A DNA stretch of 14,902 nt from assembly GCA_021163625.1 (NCBI GenBank), contig JAGGTS010000055.1, positions 1 to 14,902 of the forward strand, read 5' to 3'. The translations under genes were made by a program, and so were the position numbers. The DNA comes from a bacterium. GTDB lineage: Bacteria > Patescibacteriota > Minisyncoccia > Minisyncoccales > CG1-02-41-26. The notes beneath the pieces were generated by a model. That model searched no databases. It had not been told where the DNA came from and worked only from the letters and a program-made list of their open reading frames with translations. Numbering within the stretch: position 1 is the first letter of the stretch; each line of letters starts with the position of its first letter. Below are positions 7,022 through 14,132 of this stretch, piece by piece.

Positions 7022-7420
7022 ATGTCTACTTGTCATATTATCAGTTCCATTATAAAAAGGCTTCAGCCAGTAAAAGTAAAATCAATATCTGACTTTATTA
7101 AGTTAGCAAAACAAGAAAACAGCAGAATTATTTTTTTGACCCCTGTCCAGCGCTCGAGGACAATAAAAGGTAAAAAACAAACTCTTCTTCAGTACATTAT
7201 TGAAATGGAATTTACAGGCAAGACAGGGAAGAAAAAATATTTTAGAGAATTATATTTTGAAAGAAAAGCCATTGAAATTGGGAAAAATGAGATGAAAATT
7301 AGGAAAAGAAGCGCTTCCAGCATAACCGAGTTATCTGTCAAATTGTCTGAGTTGCTGGAAAAGGAAAATCCGGGGATAGAGGTTAAAGTTCTCCCATTTA
7401 AAGGAGAGCCTGCTGACTAA
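7022..7420 (+). CDS. Small basic protein of unknown function, co-transcribed with tRNA-Arg
   Basis: A 132-residue soluble, Lys/Arg-rich protein I do not recognise. It has no signal peptide, membrane helix or cysteine pair; the only Cys is residue 4. The pattern suggests an N-terminal helix pair (about 5-30), beta strands around 34-75 (RIIFLTPVQRSR, then TLLQYIIEMEF), a basic YFRELYFERKAIEIG stretch and a C-terminal helix (100-118), i.e. a compact alpha/beta fold that could bind nucleic acid. The start is certain: AGGAGG at 7008-7013 sits 8 nt before the ATG, the only strong Shine-Dalgarno I find in the window. It shares a promoter with tRNA-Arg and ends at an intrinsic terminator 13 nt downstream. 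These signals imply strong, dedicated expression. No function should be assigned. Confidence 0.85.
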   Translation: MSTCHIISSIIKRLQPVKVKSISDFIKLAKQENSRIIFLTPVQRSRTIKGKKQTLLQYIIEMEFTGKTGKKKYFRELYFERKAIEIGKNEMKIRKRSASSITELSVKLSELLEKENPGIEVKVLPFKGEPAD

Positions 7421-7433
7421 CCCAAGACAAACC

Positions 7434-7463
7434 AAAAAGAGAAGCGCTACGCTTCTCTTTTTT
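7434..7463 (+). terminator. Intrinsic terminator after the 7022 gene
   Basis: Stem AAAAGAGAAGCG (7435-7446), loop CTA, stem CGCTTCTCTTTT (7450-7461) and a T-run to 7463. It is perfectly paired over 12 bp and ends the tRNA-Arg/small-gene unit. Confidence 0.9.
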
Positions 7464-7516
7464 AAAATTTTTTAGCAGTAAAATATATTTTTACTTTATT
7501 TCCCTGTTATTAAACC

Positions 7517-7522
7517 TATAAT
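7517..7522 (+). promoter_or_regulatory. Candidate -10 element for recG
   Basis: TATAAT lies 31 nt before the recG ATG, after the upstream terminator, so recG needs a promoter here. No good -35 is placed at 16-18 nt. Weak on its own. Confidence 0.3.
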
Positions 7523-7553
7523 TAAAGTAAAGGCTAATCAATCTAAAGCTAAA

Positions 7554-9770
7554 ATGAAAATAGAATTAAGCACACCAATTGAAAATATCCCCAGAGTCGG
7601 GCCTATTTTTGTAAAAAAGCTGCAGAAAATTGGGATAAAAACCGTTGAGGATTTAATCTTCCATTTTCCCCATCGCTATGAAGATTTTTCTAATATTAAG
7701 CCGATTTCAAAGGCAACGCTAAATAAAAATTGTTCTATACTGGGAAAAATTTTAGAGATAAAAAATTCAAGAACTTGGAAAAAGAAAATAACCATAACCA
7801 AAGCGATTATTGAAGATAAGACAGGGGCAATAGAAGCTGTCTGGTTCAATCAGCCTTATCTATTAAAAAGCTTAAAGCAAGGAGATGTTGTTTGTTTGGC
7901 AGGGAAAATAAGTATCGGGGCAGACGGAATGTTTTTATCCAATCCTGCGTATGAAAAAATCCCACAAAAAAACTACCAGCCAGAGCGTAAATTTAATGGA
8001 AGCGAAAAGAATGAAGAAGATATAAGCCTCATTCACACTGCAAGAATAGTGCCAGTTTATCCAGAAACAGAAGGGCTATCATCCCGCTGGCTTCGTTATA
8101 TTTTAAAACCCTTGCTTTTAGAATTAAAAAACAAAATACCAGAGGTGCTGCCAGAAGAAATTGTTAAAGGATATAGCCTTTTGCCAATTGAAAAAGCAAT
8201 TTGGCAAATCCATTTTCCAAATTCAATAAAGCTGGCAAAAAAGGCAAAGGAAAGGTTTTCTTTCCAAGAACTTTTTTTGATTGAATTATCCGTTTTAAGG
8301 GAAAGGCTAAAATTAGACAAAGAAAAAGCGGTTTCCGTGCCTATAAATATTAATTTAATTAAAAAGTTCGTAGGCTCTTTACCGTTTAGACTCACGGATG
8401 CCCAAAGGAAATGCGCTTGGCAAATATTGAAAGATTTAGAGAAGCAAAGGCCAATGTCGCGTCTTTTGCAAGGAGATGTCGGCTCCGGAAAAACAATAGT
8501 CGCTATAATAGCAAGCCTAAATGTTGTCAAGGCCGGTTATCAAGTTTCTTTTATGGCCCCAACTGAAATACTGGCAAAGCAGCACTTCCAGGAAGTATCT
8601 AAACTGCTTTCTCCTTTTAAAATAAAAATAGCCCTTTTAACAGGAAAAGAAGATAAAATCATTTCTCAAAAACTAAAAAATGAACTTATAGAGATATCAA
8701 GAAATAAACTTTTGGAAAAAGCGAAAAAAGGAGAAATTGATATCTTAATTGGAACCCATTCTTTAATCCAAGAAAAAGTAAAATTTGCAAAACTGGCATT
8801 ATGCATCGTTGATGAACAGCACAGATTCGGCGTTGAGCAAAGAGCAAAGCTTAGCCAAAACAAAAAAGCTAAAACCTTAAAGCAAACCAATAAAAAACAT
8901 AGCCTTATCCCCCACTTTTTATCAATGACCGCGACTCCCATCCCAAGAACGCTGGCATTAACAGTATACGGCGATTTAGATTTGTCAATTTTAGACGAAA
9001 TGCCAAAAGGAAGAAAAAAAGTAATTACAAAAATTGTTTCTCCAAAAGAAAGAGAAAAAACTTATAATTTTATAAGAGAAAGGATTAAAGAAAAAGAGCA
9101 AGCATTTGTAATTTGCCCAAGGATAGAGGCAACAAATAATGAAAATAAAGCATTAAATAAAAAAGAAAATTCCTCTTGGGCCCAAGTAAAGGCGGTAAAA
9201 GAAGAATATGAAAAGTTGTCCAAAAAAATTTTCCCAAAGTTAAGGGTTGAAATGATGCACGGGAAAATGAAAATAAAAGAAAAAGAAAAAATAATGAAAA
9301 AATTTAAAAAGGGGGAAATTGACATTTTGGTCTCAACCTCTGTTGTTGAAGTTGGAATCGATATCCCAAAGGCAACTATTATGGTTATTGAGGGAGCAGA
9401 AAGATTCGGGCTTGCCCAATTGCATCAATTCAGGGGAAGAGTCGGCCGTTCAGATATGCAATCATATTGTTTTTTGCTGTGCCAATCTCTGACTAAAAAA
9501 ACCAAACAGCGGCTGGCAGCTATGTTAAAGGCAAAAAGCGGTTTCGAGCTGGCAGAGAAAGATTTGGAAATCCGCGGCCCCGGGAGTTTCTACGGATTAA
9601 AACAATGGGGAATACCGGATTTGGCAATGGAAAATTTAAAAAATCTTCCGCTAGTTGAACAAACACGCCAGGCAGCAAAAAAAATTTTGGAAGAAGACCC
9701 AAATTTGAAAGCATCTCCAATCTTAAAAGATAAAGTGAAAAAAATTGGAGAAAAAATTCACTTAGAGTAG
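7554..9770 (+). CDS. recG: ATP-dependent DNA helicase RecG
   Basis: A 738-residue cytoplasmic helicase that remodels stalled forks and branched recombination intermediates. The N-terminal wedge/OB region begins with IENIPRVGPIFVKKLQKIGI (9-28) and EDLIFHFPHRYED (32-44), both diagnostic of RecG. Helicase motifs follow in order: Walker A QGDVGSGKT (306-314), GTHSLIQ, DEQHRFGVEQR (420-430), TATPIPRTLA (459-468), VSTSVVEVGIDIP and QFRGRVGRS (625-633). The C-terminal GFELAEKDLEIRGPGSFYGLKQWG block is the RecG TRG-type region. Length is normal to slightly long, with Lys-rich spacers such as the segment before SLIPHFLSMTATP. The ATG at 7554 agrees with the usual N-terminus; no Shine-Dalgarno precedes it. 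The 3' end overlaps the opposite-strand glycosyltransferase by 13 nt and no terminator is seen. Confidence 0.97.
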   Translation: MKIELSTPIENIPRVGPIFVKKLQKIGIKTVEDLIFHFPHRYEDFSNIKPISKATLNKNCSILGKILEIKNSRTWKKKITITKAIIEDKTGAIEAVWFNQPYLLKSLKQGDVVCLAGKISIGADGMFLSNPAYEKIPQKNYQPERKFNGSEKNEEDISLIHTARIVPVYPETEGLSSRWLRYILKPLLLELKNKIPEVLPEEIVKGYSLLPIEKAIWQIHFPNSIKLAKKAKERFSFQELFLIELSVLRERLKLDKEKAVSVPININLIKKFVGSLPFRLTDAQRKCAWQILKDLEKQRPMSRLLQGDVGSGKTIVAIIASLNVVKAGYQVSFMAPTEILAKQHFQEVSKLLSPFKIKIALLTGKEDKIISQKLKNELIEISRNKLLEKAKKGEIDILIGTHSLIQEKVKFAKLALCIVDEQHRFGVEQRAKLSQNKKAKTLKQTNKKHSLIPHFLSMTATPIPRTLALTVYGDLDLSILDEMPKGRKKVITKIVSPKEREKTYNFIRERIKEKEQAFVICPRIEATNNENKALNKKENSSWAQVKAVKEEYEKLSKKIFPKLRVEMMHGKMKIKEKEKIMKKFKKGEIDILVSTSVVEVGIDIPKATIMVIEGAERFGLAQLHQFRGRVGRSDMQSYCFLLCQSLTKKTKQRLAAMLKAKSGFELAEKDLEIRGPGSFYGLKQWGIPDLAMENLKNLPLVEQTRQAAKKILEEDPNLKASPILKDKVKKIGEKIHLE

Positions 9771-11302
9771 TTTCTCACCTTTGGCGTGTTCCAAAATCCA
9801 AGATATTTGCCAACCATCATCCTCGCCTGCGCCTCTAAGGCAGGAAAAGCGCCAAAAATTATCAAGGTAACCGGAAGAAGCGCCCATTGGAAAACCATTC
9901 CAAACCTCGTAAAAAAACTTACTTTTTTGGGCCGAGGAGGCAAAAAAAGAATATTTAATAAGGCGGCAGAAATCATTCCAATAGAGGAAAAAGTCATAAT
10001 TTTTCCAGTTAATCGCGGCAAATTATATGAAAATAAACTAATATTAAATTCGTCTCCTCCCAAAAGGAGGGGCAGCCACCCTAAAAAAAGAAGCAAAAGA
10101 GAAGCGCAAGCCCAAGACCAAAAGCCGTCAATAGTTACAAAAAAATAAAACAATTTCTTTCTTAAAGATATTTTTTTGTTTTTTAAAAAACCGTAAAGCA
10201 TAAAAGGGATTTCTGTGCATCCCCATGCCCACCGTCTTTGCTGTTTGTACTGGTTTAAAATAGCCTTAAAAACATTTGGCGAATCAACAACATCCATTGA
10301 AATTGGATAATACAAAGGAACAATCTTCCAGTCGCCGTTAAATTTCAAAAATGCTTTCCAGAAAATACGCGAATCGTCGGCAACCACATTTTTAGGAAAA
10401 CCAACTTCTATAAACGCAAAAAATGGCATTGAATGCGAAGAATAAGTAACAAGTTGCTCTGGCCTTTCCTGCTGCATCATCTGCCAAAAAGTATTTGAAA
10501 CAGCAACCACTCTGGCGAAAGAAGGCGCCTGCCAAATATTGTTATGATAAACAGGAATAGGCTGAAAGCTTACATTCTTTGGTTTGCCAAGGGCAAGGTA
10601 TTTGTGGGTCAAGTAAGAAAAATAGTGCAAGAAAACTTTAGAGTCAGCGTCAAAAACGGAAACAATAATATTTTCATAAGGAATTTTTTCTTTATCAACA
10701 AAATTTTTTACAAACTTAGAGCTATAAGCAACATTAGAGCCCTTTCCGGCAATCTCTCCCGGAAGATTTTGCGGGTGGGCAACAACAAAAAAATTATAAA
10801 AAACTTTATGGCAATAATCTCTTGCCATTTGCGCTATATAGTCCTTTTGTTTGCCAGCCGCCTCTTCTTGGGCAAGAACAACGATTATTTTGTCTTTTGG
10901 ATAGGAAGAATCTTTAAGCGATTTTAATGTTTCTTTTACTACCTCCCACCCCTCAAACGCAACCGGCAAAATTACCAAGTGATAAATTTCCTCCCAGCCT
11001 TTCATCTTAACTAACTTTTTATACCAATCTATTTTAAGGTTTTTTCTCATCTCTCTAAAAGAAAACGCTTGATAGATTGAAAGATAAACAATTTTTAAAA
11101 CCCAATAAGTGGAAAAAAGAATTATGAAAATTCCTACCCAAACCGGCCTAAGCCAAGAAAAAAGAACAGCAAAAATAAGAGTGCCAAAACTTAACAGGGC
11201 AGGAACGCATTCAAAAAAACGATAAACCGCTCTTTCTTTTCGATTTTGAATGCTGTAAGCCCTGTCTCCAATTTCTAAATAGCTCTGCTTTGGAAAAGGC
11301 AT
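9758..11302 (-). CDS. Membrane glycosyltransferase, family 2 (processive type)
   Basis: A 514-residue integral membrane GT-A enzyme. Two N-terminal membrane helices (about 33-50 and 54-76) are followed by a cytoplasmic catalytic domain (about 105-375) and several C-terminal helices (about 384-412, 435-455, 468-487). Catalytic signatures are present: a DxD-type FDAD (217-220), an ADD acid pair (308-310) at the general-base position and QQRRW (354-358), the QxxRW motif of processive enzymes such as cellulose or hyaluronan synthases. GKGSNV (187-192) is also typical of GT2. It probably transfers sugars from a nucleotide sugar into a surface polysaccharide or glycan; the substrate cannot be read from sequence. 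The ATG is only 9 nt past the 3' end of tRNA-Glu, there is no Shine-Dalgarno, and it ends with TGA inside the recG end. Confidence 0.88.
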   Translation of the reverse strand: MPFPKQSYLEIGDRAYSIQNRKERAVYRFFECVPALLSFGTLIFAVLFSWLRPVWVGIFIILFSTYWVLKIVYLSIYQAFSFREMRKNLKIDWYKKLVKMKGWEEIYHLVILPVAFEGWEVVKETLKSLKDSSYPKDKIIVVLAQEEAAGKQKDYIAQMARDYCHKVFYNFFVVAHPQNLPGEIAGKGSNVAYSSKFVKNFVDKEKIPYENIIVSVFDADSKVFLHYFSYLTHKYLALGKPKNVSFQPIPVYHNNIWQAPSFARVVAVSNTFWQMMQQERPEQLVTYSSHSMPFFAFIEVGFPKNVVADDSRIFWKAFLKFNGDWKIVPLYYPISMDVVDSPNVFKAILNQYKQQRRWAWGCTEIPFMLYGFLKNKKISLRKKLFYFFVTIDGFWSWACASLLLLFLGWLPLLLGGDEFNISLFSYNLPRLTGKIMTFSSIGMISAALLNILFLPPRPKKVSFFTRFGMVFQWALLPVTLIIFGAFPALEAQARMMVGKYLGFWNTPKVRNYSK

Positions 11303-11311
11303 AAAAAATAG

Positions 11312-11384
11312 CGGCCCTGACGGGAGTTGAACCCGTATTTTTAGCTTGAAGGGCTAATGTCCTAAACCGTTAGACGACAGGGCC
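11312..11384 (-). tRNA. tRNA-Glu (anticodon TTC) with C at position 33
   Basis: The minus strand folds as acceptor GGCCCTG/CAGGGCC, D-stem GTCT/GGAC, anticodon stem TTAGC/GCTAA with loop CCTTCAA, variable loop AAAT and T-arm ACGGG-TTCAACT-CCCGT. Anticodon TTC (11348-11350) reads GAA/GAG; the discriminator is G. CCA is not encoded. The base before the anticodon is C, where nearly all elongator tRNAs have U33; all stems are intact, so it still looks functional. The glycosyltransferase start codon follows after only 9 nt. Confidence 0.94.
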
Positions 11385-11396
11385 AATTTGTTGTTA

Positions 11397-11425
11397 ATTC
11401 TAACTTAAAAATTGGAAAAAAACAA
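11397..11425 (-). promoter_or_regulatory. Promoter of tRNA-Glu
   Basis: On the minus strand TTGTTT (11420-11425), a 17-nt spacer and TAGAAT (11397-11402) put the start near 11390, 6 nt before the mature tRNA. It interleaves with the opposite-strand tsaD promoter. Confidence 0.6.
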
Positions 11426-11440
11426 TATTTCATATATAAT
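11412..11440 (+). promoter_or_regulatory. Promoter of tsaD
   Basis: TTGGAA (11412-11417), a 17-nt spacer and a perfect TATAAT (11435-11440) predict a start near 11447 and a leader of about 44 nt before the tsaD ATG. It likely drives tsaD, prsW and hsp20. Confidence 0.65.
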
Positions 11441-11490
11441 TATACATACTCACCTGTTATCCAATAATATAAGGCATTTTTATTTAATTG

Positions 11491-12708
11491 ATGAAAAAAG
11501 AATTAAATATCAAACATCCAATAACAATACTTGCAATTGACACTTCATGCGATGACACTTCAATAAGCGCGGTAAAGATAGCCAAAAACAAGAAAGAAAC
11601 AGAACAGGAAATTTACATTCTTTCAAATATTGTTTCCTCGCAGATAAAAATTCATCAAAAATATGGAGGCGTATACCCTGCCCTTGCAAAAAGAGAGCAC
11701 CAAAAGAACGCAGTTAAGACTTTGGAAAAAGCTTTAGAAGAATCAAATCTTTTAAGGAAAAAAGGGCAAATAAAAGCAAACAGAGATGCAAAAAGCAAGA
11801 TATTAAAAAAAATACTGGAAAGAGAAGAGAAATTGTATAAAAAATTGGAGCCTTTTTTGAAAAAACATAAAAAGCCAAACATACAAGCAATCGCCGTGAC
11901 AATAGGGCCGGGCCTTGAACCGTGTCTCTGGGTAGGAGTAAATTTTGCTAAAGCTTTAGCTTTTTGGTGGAACCTGCCAATAATCCCTGTTAATCATATT
12001 GAAGGGCATATACTTGTAAATTTATTTTCCAGAACAAAAAAAATAAAAGATATGTTCCCTGCCATTTCTTTGATTGCCTCAGGCGGCCACACCCAATTAA
12101 TCTTAATAAAAAAAATCGGCTCTTATAGGATAATCGGCGAGACAAGAGACGACGCAGCAGGCGAATGCTTTGACAAAACAGCAAGAATATTAGGGCTTAA
12201 ATATCCGGGCGGACCAGCGATTTCAGCAATGGCTGCAAAAAAATCCGGAAAAAATAAATTTAAAATAAATCTGCCAAAGCCTATGATACACAGTAAAGAT
12301 TATGATTTTAGCTTTTCAGGCCTTAAAACAGCAGTCCTTTACGCTTTTAAAAAAAAGTCCAAGAAAACAAGAAAATCAAAAGCGTATATTGCAGAAATGG
12401 CAGAGGAAATAGAAAAAGCAATTTGCGATGTCTTAATCAGAAAAACAATTAAAGCGGCAAAACACTTTAGCGTAAAATCAATACTTATAGGAGGAGGCGT
12501 TGCAGCAAATAACTATTTAAAAGAAAAATTTAGGGAAAAAATAGCTAAAGAAATCCCTAAAGCAAAGTTTTACTGGCCCAGCAGAAATTTATCAACCGAC
12601 AACGCGGCAATGATAGGGATAGCAGGCTATTTCAATTACTTAAAAAATAAAACGAAAAATTGGGAAAAAATTACAGTTAAAGCAAACTTTAGGCTTAAAA
12701 CGCGCTAA
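11491..12708 (+). CDS. tsaD: tRNA N6-threonylcarbamoyladenosine transferase TsaD, with Lys-rich insertion
   Basis: Transfers the threonylcarbamoyl group to A37 of ANN-decoding tRNAs (t6A), acting with TsaB/TsaE after TsaC; none of those is in the window. The ASKHA-fold motifs are present: DTSCDDTSISAV (17-28), metal-binding His169 and His173 in NHIEGH, SGGHTQL (197-203), DDAAGECFDKTARILGL, SFSGLKTAV, GGGVAANNYL and STDNAAMIG with a conserved Asp370. It is 405 residues from ATG 11491, against roughly 340 for the family. The extra length is mainly a helical Lys-rich insertion at about 85-130, between ALEESN and IQAIAVTIGPG. A TTG at 11488 directly before the ATG would add one residue; I prefer the ATG. 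There is no Shine-Dalgarno. It is the first gene of a run with prsW (45 nt later) and hsp20. Confidence 0.95.
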   Translation: MKKELNIKHPITILAIDTSCDDTSISAVKIAKNKKETEQEIYILSNIVSSQIKIHQKYGGVYPALAKREHQKNAVKTLEKALEESNLLRKKGQIKANRDAKSKILKKILEREEKLYKKLEPFLKKHKKPNIQAIAVTIGPGLEPCLWVGVNFAKALAFWWNLPIIPVNHIEGHILVNLFSRTKKIKDMFPAISLIASGGHTQLILIKKIGSYRIIGETRDDAAGECFDKTARILGLKYPGGPAISAMAAKKSGKNKFKINLPKPMIHSKDYDFSFSGLKTAVLYAFKKKSKKTRKSKAYIAEMAEEIEKAICDVLIRKTIKAAKHFSVKSILIGGGVAANNYLKEKFREKIAKEIPKAKFYWPSRNLSTDNAAMIGIAGYFNYLKNKTKNWEKITVKANFRLKTR

Positions 12709-12753
12709 ATTTTTATATTCTTTTTTTATTTTTTCTCTATTTTTACATTAATT

Positions 12754-13545
12754 ATGCCATTTATACTTTATCTTGCCAGTTTTTTGCCAAGCATAATTTG
12801 GCTTTTATTTTACCTCAGAAAAGACGCCCACCCAGAATCAAATAAAATGGTTATAAAAATTTTTATCTTTGGCTTCTTAGCATCTTTTTTATTGGTTATC
12901 ACAGCAGGAACCGTAATGCTCGTATTTAAGCTTAATTTGTCAGCCAAAAATCTTCCAAGCTCTCCCTTTTTGCAGCTTCTCTACTTTATAATCGCTGCAG
13001 GACTTATTGAAGAATATGTAAAATATCTTGTCGTGAAATTTGGAGTTTTCAAAACTTCTGAATTGGACGAACCGGTTGACTTAATGATTTATATGATAAT
13101 TTCGGCATTAGGATTTGCCGCCTTGGAAAACATCCTATATATATTCTCTGCTTATTCAGAAACATTAGAGGTGTCTTCAATTGAAATCGCGGTAACAGCA
13201 AGTATTATCGTTCTTGTTTTTAGGTTTGCGATCGCAACCCTAATCCATGCCTTTTGTTCAGCAATATTTGGATATTTTATAGCCATTTCGTTTTTGAAAA
13301 CCAAACAAAGAAGAAAATATTTTTGGCAAGGATTGATTCTGGCAGCAAGTTTGCATGGCTTCCTCGATTGGTTTATAATAGAGTCAGGGAATATTTTTCC
13401 GCAAGCAATGATTTTTTCCGCTTTGCCAACTCTAATTTTAATAATATGCTTGTCTATCTTCATTTCTATTGCCTTTACCAAGCTTAAAAAAATAAAAGGG
13501 ATTTGCCAAATTTCCCAACAAGCTAAAGGAACTGCAAAATTTTAA
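12754..13545 (+). CDS. prsW: PrsW-family intramembrane metalloprotease
   Basis: A 263-residue multi-pass membrane protein with the motifs of the PrsW/Abi-type family in order: EEYVKY (86-91, the EExxK motif), DEPVD with FAALEN (121-126), His165 in LIHAFCSAIFGY, and HGFLDW (201-206, the HxxxD motif). About seven to eight membrane helices fit. PrsW of Bacillus subtilis cleaves the anti-sigma factor RsiW under envelope stress. No anti-sigma/sigma pair lies in the window, so the substrate here is unknown. It sits between tsaD (45-nt T-rich gap) and hsp20 (13-nt gap) and is probably co-transcribed with both. The tail after residue 245 (KKIKGICQISQQ) is polar and cytoplasmic. No Shine-Dalgarno precedes the ATG. 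Confidence 0.9.
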   Translation: MPFILYLASFLPSIIWLLFYLRKDAHPESNKMVIKIFIFGFLASFLLVITAGTVMLVFKLNLSAKNLPSSPFLQLLYFIIAAGLIEEYVKYLVVKFGVFKTSELDEPVDLMIYMIISALGFAALENILYIFSAYSETLEVSSIEIAVTASIIVLVFRFAIATLIHAFCSAIFGYFIAISFLKTKQRRKYFWQGLILAASLHGFLDWFIIESGNIFPQAMIFSALPTLILIICLSIFISIAFTKLKKIKGICQISQQAKGTAKF

Positions 13546-13558
13546 ATATTAAAAGTTT

Positions 13559-13966
13559 ATGCCTTTTTTAAAAGACAAAAAAGATTTGCCAAATGAATTT
13601 GAGAAAAAAGAGGGTCAAAAGAATGACGGCAAGCTTGTAGTTGATGTTTATGAAACAGACGCCAACTTATGCATTAGGGCGCCTATTGCCGGCGTGGATT
13701 CAAAAGACATAGAAACATATGTTGAAAACGGAATTCTAACTATAAAAGGGGAAAGAAAAGAGCCAGAAGAAAACGAAATAAAAAAATATTTTTTAAAGGA
13801 GTGCTATTTTGGCAAATTTAAAAGAGAAATAATCCTGCCTGAAAATATCGACATTCAAGGCATTGAAGCCTCTTTAAAGAAAGGGATTCTAATTATTAAA
13901 TTCCCAAAAACAGAAGAGTTAAGAAGGAAAAAAATTAAAATTTTTGAAAAAGAAGAGCAGGTTTAA
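13559..13966 (+). CDS. Small heat shock protein, Hsp20/alpha-crystallin family
   Basis: A 135-residue ATP-independent holdase chaperone that keeps unfolding proteins soluble as oligomers. The alpha-crystallin domain spans about 25-118, with VVDVYETDANLCIRAPIAGV, the ENGILTIKGERK strand pair, the FGKFKREIILP segment, and the signature ASLKKGILIIKFPK (104-117). The C-terminal tail has an IKI sequence (126-128), the IxI motif used for oligomer assembly. The N-terminal arm is short and charged (MPFLKDKKDLPNEFEKKEG), shorter than in many Hsp20s. It starts 13 nt after prsW and is followed about 130 nt later by an intrinsic terminator. No Shine-Dalgarno and no CIRCE or other heat-shock operator is visible near it, so heat control cannot be read from the sequence. 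Confidence 0.95.
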   Translation: MPFLKDKKDLPNEFEKKEGQKNDGKLVVDVYETDANLCIRAPIAGVDSKDIETYVENGILTIKGERKEPEENEIKKYFLKECYFGKFKREIILPENIDIQGIEASLKKGILIIKFPKTEELRRKKIKIFEKEEQV

Positions 13967-14094
13967 ACAAATTTTACCGCTTAGCCTTAGCCGCCGATTC
14001 AACAGCTTGCTCGCTGAGAACTGTTAAGTAAATTTTCAATAAATTGTTGCAGATTGGCTGGCAGGCATATACATATATACAAACTAAAATGCAA

Positions 14095-14132
14095 TTTTTA
14101 AAAAACAGCAGAAAGCTGTTTTTTATTTTTTT
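14095..14132. terminator. Bidirectional intrinsic terminator between hsp20 and tRNA-Leu
   Basis: Stem AAAAAACAGC (14100-14109), loop AGAAA, stem GCTGTTTTTT (14115-14124), then a T-rich tract to 14132 on the plus strand. The A-run on the left gives a U-run when read from the minus strand. It can therefore end both the tsaD-prsW-hsp20 transcript and tRNA-Leu. Confidence 0.85.

Noticed and set aside
7477..7495. Short inverted repeat AGTAAAA/TTTTACT before recG as an operator
   Set aside because: Only 7 bp of pure A/T-type sequence in an AT-rich spacer, just after a terminator; expected by chance.
8096..9720. Several minus-strand open frames inside recG (8096-8530, 8666-8941, 9062-9325, 9520-9720)
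   Set aside because: They lie wholly antisense to a well-supported helicase, are rich in Phe/Ser/Leu as expected from reverse-reading Lys/Glu codons, and match no family.
9758..9760. UGA recoded as glycine, as in some Patescibacteria
   Set aside because: The glycosyltransferase ends at TGA where the protein family is complete, and reading on would run deep antisense into recG. No in-frame TGA interrupts any other called gene.
9786..10927. Plus-strand open frames at 9786-10148 and 10544-10927
   Set aside because: They are antisense to the glycosyltransferase, whose catalytic motifs are intact; composition is that of a shadow frame.
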